Positions 25,542 to 35,751 of a stretch of 59,024 nucleotides of DNA are shown in pieces. Where the stretch lies: positions 1 through 59,024 of the forward strand of contig NZ_JBEXCV010000040.1 in the NCBI RefSeq assembly GCF_040605455.1, read 5' to 3'. The notes under the pieces are model-generated. The model saw only the letters and a list, made by a program, of their open reading frames with translations, was not told where the DNA came from and did no database searches. How positions within the stretch are numbered: the first letter of the stretch is position 1; the number at the start of each line of letters is the position of its first letter. This stretch comes from Embleya sp040605455. GTDB lineage: Bacteria > Actinomycetota > Actinomycetes > Streptomycetales > Streptomycetaceae. The translations under genes and the position numbers were made by a program.

Positions 25542-27829
25542 GCCGCGTGCCCGAAGGCCTCGCATCGACCGAGCCGCCCCGACTCGACGTCACCTTCCAC
25601 GACTACCTCGTTCCGCGCGCGGACCCCGGCGTGTACACCGTGCGCGCCGAGCACCTCCTCGAAGAGGCGGACGGCACCCGTGTCGACACCGAGCCGCTGC
25701 CGGCCGCCGAGCAGGAGTTCGAGATCCGGGCGGCCCGGTTCACGCTGCACGAGACGTCCGTGCACGCGTTCTACCCGCCCGCCGGCAGTAGTGGTCGCTA
25801 CGACGCGGTACTGCCGCACATCACCTTGGACCGGGCGATCCTGCCGTGGGAGCGCCCGCTCACCGGCGCGCGCTCGCGCGCTCGCGCACCCTGGATCGCC
25901 CTGCTGGTCTTCCGCGAGGGCGAACTGCCCGACGACCCGGCGGCGACCGGGGAGTCCGTACTGCGCACCGTCACCGAACTGACCAGGCCCACCGAACAGG
26001 GCGTGATCGGCCCCACCCTCGACCCCGGCGGGATCACCCCCGGCATCGCCGGGAGCAAGTGCACCACCATCGACGTCCCCCGTGAGGTCTTCCGCCGGGT
26101 CGCGCCGCACCAGGAGGAGATGTACTACCTCGCGCACGTGCGCGACGTGGTCCGCCCGGTGCAGCGCGCGGACGGGGAGGTGCTGATGGAGGGCAAGTAC
26201 GCCGTGGTGACCGCCAATCGCTTCCCGCGCGACGCCGGGCGCTACACCGCGCACCTGGTCTCGCTCGAAGGCTACGAGGCCCAGTTGGCCCCGGGCGCGC
26301 CCGGGAACCACCATGCACTGCGCCTGGTGTCGCTGTCCTCGTGGTCGTTCACCACCGACCTCACCAACGCGCTCGACATCCCGGAGATGCTCGGGCACCT
26401 GGTCGAACCGAGCCGAACCGGCCACCCGGAGGACCTCGCGCTGCGGATCAACCCGCCGAAGGGCGAACCCGCCGACGACGCGGAGCGGTACGCGCGGGCC
26501 CGGCTCGCGCTGGGTTACGCGCCGGTGCCCTTCCGGACCCTCTCCGGCGAACTCACCTACGCCTGGTACCGAGGGCCCGCCACCCCGGTCACCGCCCCGG
26601 ACGTCCCCGATCAGGTCGGCGAGACCGGCCACACCACGGCCGACCACGCGCTGATCTACGAACAGGAGAACGGCCTGTTCGACGTCGGCTACGCGACCGC
26701 GTGGACGCTCGGCCGCACGATCGCCCTCGCCGACCCCGACTACTCGGCGCAGATCACCCGCGCCCGCCGCGAACTCGGCAACCGAGCCGCCACCCTGCGT
26801 GCGATGGCCGCCGACCCGGCGCGTGCCCGCACCGACCCCGATGCCGGCCGCGGACTCGCCGCACTGCACGAGCTCACCGCGGACGGCGGCCGTTCGCTGC
26901 GCGCGACGCTCACCGGGCCCGTCGAGCCGGGGCCCTCCCCGCGGGTGGCCGGCCGTCGTCGCCTCACCCGCGCCGAGGGCCGCGCCCTGCTCGCCGAGGA
27001 ACGCTCGGTGTCCCTGCTGCGCGCCACCGCCGAACGCAACATCGGGGACATGCCGGCCTGGCTCGACGAACTCGGCCTGCTGCGCGGCATCCCGTTCTGC
27101 TACCTCGTGCCCGACCCACGCATGCTGCCGGCCGAGTCGATGCGGATGTTCCGAATCGACAAGCGCTGGCTGGACGCGGTACTGGCAGGTGCGAGCGACG
27201 TCGGCATGCACACCTCGACGGACCGCGACCTCGACCCGCAACTGCGGACCGTCGTCGCACGTGCCCGGCGTACCGAACCGCTGCCCGGCGCCGGGCTGTT
27301 GATCCACTCCGAGCTGGTCAGGGCGTGGCCGGACTTCCCACTCGTCGCCAAGACCGCTCTCGGCGCGCCGATCGCCGAACTGCGCCAGGATCGCCTGGCC
27401 CCCAACCTCATTCTCTATCTCTTCGAGGATGTCCCCGATGTGATCGAGATTCGCGAACCCGGACAGGGCATCCACTTCGGCATCGACGCGGGCGATCTGA
27501 TCGGCCTGCGTAGCCTGGGCGGTGCCGACCAGCCCCCGCTGGGCGAGTCCACCGGCGAATTCTTCCCGGACCCCGATCATTCGGACGGGGACACGGTGTT
27601 CGGCGAATACCTGCGCGAGCGCCCGGACGGTGGAACCCCGGACGTGCTGCGCCTGCTCGGCGAAGACGGCTTGGTCCCCGACTTGGCCGCCGCGTTCGCC
27701 ATGGACGACCTCACCCCATCACAGTTCGCCCTGCAACTGATCAACGCCCCGGTGCTACAACGCATCGCGCCGAAGCCGCCCGCCTTCCCGACCGCCGGGA
27801 CCGTCACCACCACCGGGAGCCCGCGATGA
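25538..27829 (+). CDS. Large unknown protein of the hemopexin/DUF6603 operon
   Basis: GTG 25538 overlaps the upstream TGA (GTGA). The 763-residue protein begins with a beta-rich part (RLDVTFHDYLVPRADPGVYT, FTLHETSVHAFYPP, AVLPHITLDRAILPWERPL). A mid-region WSFTTDLTNALDIPEMLGHL and a helical region rich in Ala/Arg (about residues 390-500) follow, then a globular end (PNLILYLFEDVPDVIEIREP). I know no characterised homologue. No membrane segment, signal peptide or enzyme motif is seen. Position and translational coupling indicate it works with DUF6603 and the following proteins, perhaps as a structural component. Confidence 0.72.
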   Translation: MSRVPEGLASTEPPRLDVTFHDYLVPRADPGVYTVRAEHLLEEADGTRVDTEPLPAAEQEFEIRAARFTLHETSVHAFYPPAGSSGRYDAVLPHITLDRAILPWERPLTGARSRARAPWIALLVFREGELPDDPAATGESVLRTVTELTRPTEQGVIGPTLDPGGITPGIAGSKCTTIDVPREVFRRVAPHQEEMYYLAHVRDVVRPVQRADGEVLMEGKYAVVTANRFPRDAGRYTAHLVSLEGYEAQLAPGAPGNHHALRLVSLSSWSFTTDLTNALDIPEMLGHLVEPSRTGHPEDLALRINPPKGEPADDAERYARARLALGYAPVPFRTLSGELTYAWYRGPATPVTAPDVPDQVGETGHTTADHALIYEQENGLFDVGYATAWTLGRTIALADPDYSAQITRARRELGNRAATLRAMAADPARARTDPDAGRGLAALHELTADGGRSLRATLTGPVEPGPSPRVAGRRRLTRAEGRALLAEERSVSLLRATAERNIGDMPAWLDELGLLRGIPFCYLVPDPRMLPAESMRMFRIDKRWLDAVLAGASDVGMHTSTDRDLDPQLRTVVARARRTEPLPGAGLLIHSELVRAWPDFPLVAKTALGAPIAELRQDRLAPNLILYLFEDVPDVIEIREPGQGIHFGIDAGDLIGLRSLGGADQPPLGESTGEFFPDPDHSDGDTVFGEYLRERPDGGTPDVLRLLGEDGLVPDLAAAFAMDDLTPSQFALQLINAPVLQRIAPKPPAFPTAGTVTTTGSPR

Positions 27830-30800
27830 CAGACACCGATCCCGATCTGATCGTCCCCGTACGGCTGCACGCCCTGGTGGTCAACGAGACCGTCAAGGAA
27901 AGCGAAGCCTTCATGCGGTGGCAGCCCAACTTCGACGACATGCTGAAGAAGAAGACCGCGGCCGAACCCGCGCCCGGCAAGGACACCAGCGGAATCGCGC
28001 ACGGCGTGCACGTGCAGTGGCAACTACCCGAGGCACTGACCTCCGGGCACTACGACCCCGACACCGGCGAGACCACCTTCCCACTGGTGCCCAATCGCTG
28101 GCTCGTGGTCCGCCATCACACCGTGCCCTCGCCACGCCCCGGGGCGGGGCAGACCCGGGCCGCTGCCTGGCTGATCCACAGCGACTATCTGCAACGAGCA
28201 CACGGCATCCCCGGCAAGCGGGGCGCGTCCCCCTTCCTGTTCGAAAATCCCGAAACCGGCGAGCTCGGCGAGGACTGGATCGGCCGCGCGCACGATCTGC
28301 GCGGGGGTGGGTGGACCGAGCCCGCGCCGGTCGAGCCGTTCCTCACCGCGATCGGCCCCGGGCTGCCCGCGTTCGCCGGCTTCCAGCCCTACCACCAGAA
28401 CGTGTTCTCCTTCCACGACACGCTCACCGACCTCACCGGCGACGGCCACAACGTGCCCGCGCCCACCACCCTGAGCTACTTCGTGATCGGCTGGTACGCC
28501 GACGACACCGCCGAATTCCTGCGCCGGGCCGTCGAGATCCCCGGTCTGCTTCCGCCCGAGGCAGAAGGTGACGACGACCTGCTGCGGGCCTTGCGCTGGG
28601 GCCTGCCCGGGTACACCGACCTGCCCGAGGACCATGACCCGCCCGCCGGTGTCGGTCCGCAACGCTCGGTGTACACCGGAACCGCGCTCGGTATCCCGTG
28701 GACTTACTACAACTGGTCGCCCCCGTCCGACATCCCCGATCACGAGGTCGGCCTCTCGGTTGCCGTCGGGCACAGCACCGCCGACGCGCTCGGCGACATC
28801 GCCGCACGCCAGTCTCGCTCGGCTCGTACCGGGGAACTGATCAAGGCCCTCTACCACGGCACGATCGACGGCTTCGACCAGGCCGAAGGCGGCTACGACC
28901 TGGACGAGATCACCCGCCGCGCCTGGTTCTCCGCATCCGCGTCCGGCTACTCCTGGCAGATCGTGCCCCGGCCCACCGACAGCCCCGAACCCACCCGAGC
29001 GGCGCCGACCAACACCCCGCAGTGGCTGGCCGAACTCAACGTCCGCCAGCGCCGATACGACGCTGCCGGTCGCGAACTCGCGTACGTGCAGGAGCGGTTG
29101 CGTACTCTGTGGTGGCTCAAGGGCCTGCCCGGCGAGCATCCCGAGGGCTTCGACGAGGCCGCCGCGTGGCAACTCGAACCGGACAACGAGGACACTCCGG
29201 CCGAGCGAGCCGACACGCTCCTCGCCGAACTGGACGACTTGCGCGGCCACATCCCCCAGGGCACCACCTCGGAGCAGATGCAAGCGGCGATCGACCGCTT
29301 CGCCGCCGACCACCACCTGCCCGCCCACCTCGAACTGCGCCGCGTCGCGGACCCGCCCTTCCACCGCACCGGCGACCCCGTCGTGCTGATCACCGGGGCA
29401 GGCGCCAAGGAGCCGCTGACCCGCGACCCGGAAGACCCGCTGCCCTGCCGTACCGTGTCCGGGCTGTTGTCCGCACTGCGGGTGAACGACCAGTGGGACG
29501 ACACGAGCGTTCCGCCGCCTCCGTTGGATCGGCCCGAGCTCGGCGCGATCGACGTGCCCAACCTGCCCGTTCCCGGGCCGGCGCTGCTCGCCGAGTTCGC
29601 GCTGCTCGACCGGGCCGCCCGCACGCCCGCCATCGGCGACCCGGAACAGCGCAGCGCGCTCGAGGTGGCCCTGAAGACGCCGACCGAACACATGCAGGGA
29701 GTGCTCGCCGAGTACACCTCGGTCTGGCGCCAGCCCTGGCTGCCCATGTATCTGCAATGGGACCTGCGCTATCACCCGATCCCGTACCAGGCCGAGGACG
29801 GGACTCGCAACTGGTCCTTCACCGGCAGCGAGTACTGCTGGAAGGGGACCGGGGCAAATCCCGGCAACGGCGAGGACGGGCCGCAGTGGATCCCGTTCGG
29901 CGCACGGACCTTCCTCACCCCGAGTGCCCCGTACGTACTGGCCAAGCAGATCGACCGGCTGACCGAAACGTACGCCACGACCAGCGCCGAACGCGCGGGC
30001 CTGCGCCTGCTCCGTAATACCTACGCCGAGCTGGACGTACTCGCCCAGACCCTCGACGGCTTCAACGACACCCTGCTCATGCGCGACATCGGCGCCCGTA
30101 CCGCGACCCCGGAGGCGGTGGCCCGGTTGACCGGGGAGGCCGGGCACGTCGCGTCACCCGGAACACCGGGCGACGACGTCGACTTCCGCTTCCAGCCGGT
30201 CCGCGCGGGCCAGTTCTACTTCCGCGACCTGCGCATCATCGACCGGTTCGGGCGCTCCGTCGTGATCGCCACCCCGGAAGGCGACGCACACCTGCAATTG
30301 CGGCTCGTGCCGGTGGACAGCACCAGACCCAGCGCTCCGCTGGACGGGGGCATCGAGGCGCCCGAACGATTCGCGCAACTGCCACCCAGGCTGCTCCAGG
30401 ACGCGCGGGTACGAATGCGGACGGTATCCGGTCGCGACGACGCGGAGAGGCCCGCCGATCGCGCCGGTCGCGTGGGTGCCCCGGACAGCCCGCTCGTCGG
30501 GTGGGTGCTGATCAACAAACTCGACGACAACCTGCTCGTATACGGTCCGGGCGGGGAGGCGTTCGGCGAGCTGCGGATCATCCGCAATGCCGGCGGCGAC
30601 GAAGAGACCGCGTGGACACCGCTGCCCTCCTCTCCCTATCACGAGGAGACCGACGAAGCCTTCGGCGACGATCACCCGCACCTGGCCGGCTTCGTCCGCG
30701 GGCTCGTCGGCCCCACCGGTCCGTACACCGCGCTCCTTGCCACCATCGACGCGGGCGTGGAGAGCATGACCGACACCGGTGCCCAGGACGATCGGGCGCC

Positions 30801-31590
30801 GGCGCGACTGGTCGGCCGGCCGGTCGCGCTCTACCGCATGCGGATCGACGTCGAACTGCGCGGGGACCCGTTGAGCAACCCCGGCTGGGACTACGCCCTC
30901 GGGCAATCCTCCGAGGAATACCCCGACTATCGGTGGCCGATCCGGTTGGGCAACCCGGACCAAGTCACCGACGGGCTCTTCGGTTACTACGCGAGCGCCG
31001 GGGGACCCGGCGGCAAGACCGACTACAGCCGGCTGCACGTCGTCGAGCCCGCGATCGAGGACCCCTACCTGGTCGACATCGACAACGGCTCGGGACTGGA
31101 ACTGCCCGCCCGACCGCCGGGCGACGAGGCGGTCTCGCACCACCTCACGATCCTGGCCGACCCGCACAACCCGATCCACGCGACCACCGACATCCTCCCG
31201 GTCACCGACCTCGAACTGCCCGTCGATCTCGTACACCGGGCGCTGTTGCGGATCCGCGCCGCGTTCCGACTCAACCCGCTGCTCGCACCGACCCGGATCC
31301 CGGCGACCGAGCCGGGTCGCCGCAACGGTGGGTGGTCCCCCGGGCCCGGTACCTTCGGCGACGAACAGCCGCTGCCCGACGAGATGTTGGTGATGATTCG
31401 GCCCGCGGCGTGGCACGGCACGTGGACCTGGGCCGAGCCGCTCTCGGCCGCGGACGGGCACTGGCACGAGCGGGCGATCCTGGCCGCCGACACCGACCCG
31501 CACTCCGACGATCCGGCCCCGTACGCGCGTGCCGGCTACCTGCTGCTGCAACCGGCCCAGGCCGCCGACGAAGAGGAGGAACTCGCGTGA
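27826..31590 (+). CDS. 1254-aa unknown protein, largest subunit of the operon
   Basis: ATG 27826 overlaps the upstream TGA (ATGA). The protein contains HGVHVQWQLPEALTSGHYDP, then PNRWLVVRHH, a region with SYFVIGWYADDTAEFLRR, a coiled-coil-like mid-part (ERLRTLWWLKGLPGEHPEGF and following), then LPMYLQWDLRYHPIPYQAED and RAGQFYFRDLRIIDRFGRSV. I recall similar large proteins of unknown function near hemopexin-repeat genes, but cannot name a family. It shows no signal peptide, transmembrane segment or nucleotide-binding motif. The next gene starts inside its stop codon. Confidence 0.72.
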   Translation: MTDTDPDLIVPVRLHALVVNETVKESEAFMRWQPNFDDMLKKKTAAEPAPGKDTSGIAHGVHVQWQLPEALTSGHYDPDTGETTFPLVPNRWLVVRHHTVPSPRPGAGQTRAAAWLIHSDYLQRAHGIPGKRGASPFLFENPETGELGEDWIGRAHDLRGGGWTEPAPVEPFLTAIGPGLPAFAGFQPYHQNVFSFHDTLTDLTGDGHNVPAPTTLSYFVIGWYADDTAEFLRRAVEIPGLLPPEAEGDDDLLRALRWGLPGYTDLPEDHDPPAGVGPQRSVYTGTALGIPWTYYNWSPPSDIPDHEVGLSVAVGHSTADALGDIAARQSRSARTGELIKALYHGTIDGFDQAEGGYDLDEITRRAWFSASASGYSWQIVPRPTDSPEPTRAAPTNTPQWLAELNVRQRRYDAAGRELAYVQERLRTLWWLKGLPGEHPEGFDEAAAWQLEPDNEDTPAERADTLLAELDDLRGHIPQGTTSEQMQAAIDRFAADHHLPAHLELRRVADPPFHRTGDPVVLITGAGAKEPLTRDPEDPLPCRTVSGLLSALRVNDQWDDTSVPPPPLDRPELGAIDVPNLPVPGPALLAEFALLDRAARTPAIGDPEQRSALEVALKTPTEHMQGVLAEYTSVWRQPWLPMYLQWDLRYHPIPYQAEDGTRNWSFTGSEYCWKGTGANPGNGEDGPQWIPFGARTFLTPSAPYVLAKQIDRLTETYATTSAERAGLRLLRNTYAELDVLAQTLDGFNDTLLMRDIGARTATPEAVARLTGEAGHVASPGTPGDDVDFRFQPVRAGQFYFRDLRIIDRFGRSVVIATPEGDAHLQLRLVPVDSTRPSAPLDGGIEAPERFAQLPPRLLQDARVRMRTVSGRDDAERPADRAGRVGAPDSPLVGWVLINKLDDNLLVYGPGGEAFGELRIIRNAGGDEETAWTPLPSSPYHEETDEAFGDDHPHLAGFVRGLVGPTGPYTALLATIDAGVESMTDTGAQDDRAPARLVGRPVALYRMRIDVELRGDPLSNPGWDYALGQSSEEYPDYRWPIRLGNPDQVTDGLFGYYASAGGPGGKTDYSRLHVVEPAIEDPYLVDIDNGSGLELPARPPGDEAVSHHLTILADPHNPIHATTDILPVTDLELPVDLVHRALLRIRAAFRLNPLLAPTRIPATEPGRRNGGWSPGPGTFGDEQPLPDEMLVMIRPAAWHGTWTWAEPLSAADGHWHERAILAADTDPHSDDPAPYARAGYLLLQPAQAADEEEELA

Positions 31591-32714
31591 TCCTGCACTC
31601 CCAGGACGGCGACACCGTACTCACCTACACGTTGACCCCGGTGCCCACACCGGTCAACGTCAGCACCCCGCAGAAGCCCGAGCCCCTCCGACTCGAACTC
31701 ACCATCAGAGGCGACGCCGACACACCCGTGTACCTGGATCGGGTCGACATCGCCCTCCCGCACGGCACCGGCGAGACCCACCTGACCAATACCGCCGTCA
31801 CGTCGATCAACACGACCACGGACTACGAGTCCCCGCCGGACCAGAGGTGGAGCACGGACGCGAGTCTGGCCGACAACATCGCCACCGTCACCTTCAGTGC
31901 CCGGCAACCGGTCTACGCGGACGGCGACTTCACGGTCACCCTGATCGTCTACGCCTTCCTCGTCAACGAGGTGGTCGGCACCGCCGACGTCCTGGTCACC
32001 GAGTGGACCTCGCCCAAGGACGGCGACGAACCCACCGACCGGTCGACGGGGTTCCCGATCGACAAGTGGCCCGCGGACTTCACCTTTCGCAACTTCCGCC
32101 CGGACAAGGTCACGGTCGCCAACGGCGAGAGCGTAACGCTGCGCTGGGAGCGCAGCCGAGGCCCGAAGTACACGCTGTACTGGGACGGCGGATCCCAACC
32201 CGTCGACAACCTCAGCTCGTGGCCCTCGCACGACCTCGAGCACACCACCGGCTTCATGCTGGTCGCCGTCGACGGCACCGGCACCGGCAGGCGGACCTAC
32301 GCGCTCACCACCGCCGTCACGGTCACCGAGCCCAACCTGCTCGTCGGCAACCTCGACGTCAACGGGGTCACCCAACTCCAAGGCCCGCGACACCAGTTCC
32401 CGCTGCCAGGGGTCGGAACCTCGCAGTACTACAAGGCGTACACCGACGGCACGCTCGTCGGCTACCTCTCCGGCCGCAGCGGCGCGCCGGGCGCGACCCT
32501 GGCCGCCACCGTGTACCGGGCCGGCCAGAACGAATACACGATGCGGTTCACCTCCGAGAACCCCGCGGCGAAGCCGCCCGACGAGACCCCGATCACCGTG
32601 CCTGTCCCGCAGGACGCCGAAGTACTGCTGTACTTCGGCGGCCAGAGCGGCGACACCCTCGACCTGGTCTGGTTGCCACAGGGCACCGGCGAGTTCGAGG
32701 TGATGACCCGATGA
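31587..32714 (+). CDS. Beta-rich protein A of the hemopexin/DUF6603 operon
   Basis: GTG 31587 overlaps the upstream stop. The 375-residue protein has two or three immunoglobulin-like or similar beta-sandwich regions: an N-terminal part (LRLELTIRGDADTPVYLDRV), a central FPIDKWPADFTFRNFRPDKV followed by ESVTLRWERSRGPKYTLYW, and a C-terminal part (VLLYFGGQSGDTLDLVWLP). It is a paralogue of the next protein; both share the FPADF-x-FR-x-F-x-PD core and the LxWLP-x-GTG ending. Likely an accessory binding or structural subunit. Confidence 0.72.
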   Translation: MILHSQDGDTVLTYTLTPVPTPVNVSTPQKPEPLRLELTIRGDADTPVYLDRVDIALPHGTGETHLTNTAVTSINTTTDYESPPDQRWSTDASLADNIATVTFSARQPVYADGDFTVTLIVYAFLVNEVVGTADVLVTEWTSPKDGDEPTDRSTGFPIDKWPADFTFRNFRPDKVTVANGESVTLRWERSRGPKYTLYWDGGSQPVDNLSSWPSHDLEHTTGFMLVAVDGTGTGRRTYALTTAVTVTEPNLLVGNLDVNGVTQLQGPRHQFPLPGVGTSQYYKAYTDGTLVGYLSGRSGAPGATLAATVYRAGQNEYTMRFTSENPAAKPPDETPITVPVPQDAEVLLYFGGQSGDTLDLVWLPQGTGEFEVMTR

Positions 32715-33811
32715 CCCCGGCATCCGAAGCGCTGCTCGCCTACACCCTCACCACCGATCCCGACCCGATCGAGACCGGCCGGCCCGCCACGCTGCGCCTG
32801 GTGGCCCGGGGCGGCGACACTCCCGCGTACTGCCGCCGGATCACCCTGGGCGTGCCCACCGGAACGGGCGCGGGCGCGCTCACCGACAATCCAGCGGCGA
32901 TCAGCCCTGCGCCGGTCCAGGGTGGCGGCCATCAGGACCAGGGCGGCGGCTGGACCATCGCCCGTGCCACGCCGGCCGGCCGGGCCGACTTCACGGCCAC
33001 CCCGACCGCGGCTCGGGGCTGGCTCGCGGGCGTCACCCCGCTCACCCTCGAACTCGGCACGATCGCCGTCAACGGGGCGCTCGGCGGCACGGCGCTGACC
33101 GTCATCGAGGAGACCAGCGCCAATGGCACCGACTGGGCCACCCGCACGATCGAGCTTGCGGTGCCGAAGTTCCCCGCCGACTTCGTCTTCCGCCACTTCG
33201 CCCCGGACGAGATCCACGTGCCCAACGGCGATCCGGTCAGGCTCACCTGGCAGGGTTCGCCCGCGACCTACACGATGCGCTGGGGCCGGCAAGGCGAGTG
33301 CGACGTCAGCGACGCCAAGGAATGGGTCTCCCCAAGCCTGTACGACACCACGACCTTCCGCCTCGCCGCCACCCTGCCCGGCAGTACCGCCGAACGCGTC
33401 CTGACCACGACCGTGACGGTGTTCCGCCCGCACCTGCGCGTCCGCGATCTCAGCGCCCGCCGCAACGTTCACATGATCGGCGCCGACCAGCGCCTGGACC
33501 CACCCCAACCCGATCGTCCGCTGCGACTACGGGCCGGGACCGACGGCATCCTGGTGGGTCACGTCAAGGCGAAGGCAGGCGCCGCCCCGGCCGCGATCAG
33601 CGTCACGACCGCCGCCGGCACGACCGTCGAATACGCGCAGACCTTCACCTCCGACAACCAGGACACCTCGCGGGTCCCGGCGGAGACCCCCTTCCATGTC
33701 CCCATTCGTCGAGGCGCGACCGTCGACATCACCGCCGTGGGGACGGACGCCGACGATTTCGGCCTCACCTGGCTGCCGCTGGGGACCGGCCGCCTCGACC
33801 CCGCCCACTGA
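32711..33811 (+). CDS. Beta-rich protein B, paralogue of protein A
   Basis: ATG 32711 overlaps the stop of protein A (ATGA). The 366-residue protein repeats the same plan: LAYTLTTDPDPIETGRPATL, then KFPADFVFRHFAPDEIHVPN, PVRLTWQGSPATYTMRWGRQ and the ending FGLTWLPLGTG. It closes the operon: downstream 343 bp hold no gene in this direction. Paired paralogous beta-sandwich proteins after a large subunit suggest a multi-subunit assembly. Function unknown. Confidence 0.72.
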   Translation: MTPASEALLAYTLTTDPDPIETGRPATLRLVARGGDTPAYCRRITLGVPTGTGAGALTDNPAAISPAPVQGGGHQDQGGGWTIARATPAGRADFTATPTAARGWLAGVTPLTLELGTIAVNGALGGTALTVIEETSANGTDWATRTIELAVPKFPADFVFRHFAPDEIHVPNGDPVRLTWQGSPATYTMRWGRQGECDVSDAKEWVSPSLYDTTTFRLAATLPGSTAERVLTTTVTVFRPHLRVRDLSARRNVHMIGADQRLDPPQPDRPLRLRAGTDGILVGHVKAKAGAAPAAISVTTAAGTTVEYAQTFTSDNQDTSRVPAETPFHVPIRRGATVDITAVGTDADDFGLTWLPLGTGRLDPAH

Positions 33812-34154
33812 CCGACCAGGGGCCGCACGGAGGGCGGCCGGGTGACGGCGGCGTCCTTGGGGCGGGTCACACGCCGGTTTGGCCCCCGGTCGGGGCGGCG
33901 GAAGGTCCGTCGGTGGCGAACGACCACCTGCCGGGTCCTTGTCCTTGCGCCAAGCGAGCAACAGCGGCTCGATCAAGGCTTATCGGACATCCGTCGGATC
34001 CGAGGGACATGGCCTTGACTCGCGGACACTCGTCGGCCCTGTGGGTGCCGAATATCCATCCGCGCAGGTGAGAGCGCCTTCAGCGGCTGCACGCGAGCGG
34101 TGTCATAGATCCCCTGGCCGGGCGCGGTCGCCCGCCGTGGCAGCATGATCATTC
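33812..34154. other. Intergenic region with a weak hairpin
   Basis: No convincing gene is present in these 343 bp. GGCCGC (33821-33826) and GCGGCC (33834-33839) can pair with a 7-nt loop just after the operon stop and may act as a weak terminator. The right part should contain the left end of the IS at 34155, but I could not fix its boundary. No TnsB sequence continues here although the IS sits inside a TnsB-like gene, so adjacent DNA was deleted. Confidence 0.4.
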
Positions 34155-35253
34155 GTGCTGCTTCGACTCGCCTACCTCACGGTCACGAACGCGTTCGCCG
34201 CATCGCGGCTGCTCCCGATGAGCGACCGCGACAAGGACGCCGAGATTCTGGCGTTGCGCCACCGGCTCACCGTCTTGGAACGGCAGCTCGGGGACCGGCG
34301 GCCGCGGTTCACCGCGGCTGACCGGGCCTGGCTCGCCGCGCTGCTGCACCCGCTGCCGCGCCAGGTGCTGCGACGGCTCCGGCTGACCGTGCACCCCGAC
34401 ACCGTCCTGCGGTGGCACCGCCACTTGGTCCGCCGCCGGCACGCGGCTGCGTCCCGTCCGAAACGACCCGGGCGTCCGTCGACGGTCCGCTCGATCCGCG
34501 TCCTGGTGATCCGGCCGGCGCGGGAGAACCCGGCCCGGGGGCTACCGCCGCATCCACGGTGAACTCGCTGTCCTCGGCCTGCGCGTCGCAGCCTCCACCA
34601 TCCGGGAGCTCCTCAAGGACGCAGGCATCGACCCCGCACCCGAGCGCGGCGCCGCCACCTGGGCCGCGTTCCTGCGCTCCCAGGCCGAGGCGGTCCTCGC
34701 GTGCGACTTCTTCGAAACGGTCACCCCGAACGGGCAGCGTCAGTACATCCTCGCGGTCATCGAGCACGCCACCCGCCGGGTCCGGGTCCTCGGCGCCACG
34801 CCGCACCCGACCGCCGTGTGGGTGGCCCAGGCCGCCCGCAACCTCGCCATGGACCTCGAAGACGCCCAAGCCAAAGCCGCGTTCCTCATCCGCGACCGGG
34901 ACGGGAAGTTCCCCGGGCTGTTCGACGAGATCCTCGCCGACGCCGGGATCCGCACCGTCGTCACCGGCGTCCGCATACCCCGTATGAACGCGATCACGGA
35001 GCGCTGGGTCCGCACCTGCCGCCACGAACTCCTCGACCGCACACTGATCTGGAATCAGCGTCACCTGCTCCGTGCGCTGCGCGAGTTCGAACGGCATTAC
35101 AACGCGCACAGGCCGCACCGAACGCTCCAGCAGGCGGCGCCGCTCCGTGCGCTGCCCGAGCCGATCACCGACCCCGACGAACTCCAGCGGTTGCGCATCC
35201 GCAGACAGGACCGACTCGGCGGCACCATCCATCAATACCGACATGCCGCCTGA
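34155..35253 (+). pseudogene. IS transposase with integrase core, frameshifted in a G run
   Basis: GTG 34155 encodes LAYLTVTNAFAASRLLPMSD and DAEILALRHRLTVLERQLGD, the start of a common actinobacterial rve-type transposase of about 365 residues. At 34537-34541 a run of five G makes the frame leave; with four G it would read NPARGYRRIHGELAVLGLRV. The second part has the catalytic triad: Asp in VLACDFFETV, Asp in FLIRDRDGKF, Glu in MNAITERWVR. It ends YRHAA at 35253. The element has inserted into a TnsB-like gene on the other strand. The G-run shift could be real or a read error. Confidence 0.78.
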
Positions 35254-35256
35254 CCA

Positions 35257-35748
35257 GCCCGGATGCGGTTTCCGGCCCCCACAGCGCTCGCTCATGTGGG
35301 CCAGGCCCAGCATCGCGGCCTCCTGCGCGCCGAGCGCCCCGAGTTCGGCCGCCTTCGCCCGCCGCCGTTGGCCCAGCGTCGTACCCGCCGGATCGTAGGC
35401 CGGCCGCGGCTCGCCGGGCAGGGCCCGCGAGTGGTGACCACCCCGGTAGCCGGTCTCCGCCTCCAGCATGTGTGCAGTACGCAACCGGAGCTGCGCACGC
35501 TGGACCTCGGTCAGGTCCGCCTCGGTCACCGATCGGAACGGACGTTCCGCACCGGACGCCGGGATCGTTCGCACCGGGCGGCAGTCGGGGTGGTGCATCA
35601 ACCATCGGATCGGCCGCCGCTGCCGTTCGCCCTCCGCGTCCCGCAGGACGACCAGTCCCCGCTGTGCTTCCACGGCATCGACGGTCCACTCGACGCCGTT
35701 CAGCCGAAGACCCGTTCCCGCAGCCAGGTCCAGCCGTTGGTACCTCAC
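35257..35748 (-). pseudogene. N-terminal part of a TnsB-like transposase cut by the IS
   Basis: GTG 35748 starts 3 nt after the stop of the TnsA-like gene. The product begins RYQRLDLAAGTGLRLNGVEW, TVDAVEAQRGLVVLRDAEG and continues to PAYDPAGTTLGQRRRAKAAE, the N-terminal region of actinobacterial TnsB-like transposases. Similarity fades at about residue 150 near the right end of the IS. The catalytic core is missing and is not found beyond the IS. Confidence 0.68.
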
Positions 35749-35751
35749 GAC

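Noticed and set aside
23978..27829. Plus-strand ORF of 1283 codons
   Set aside because: Its first half is a shadow of the DUF6603 gene in another frame; only the part from GTG 25538 is protein-like and is annotated as its own gene.
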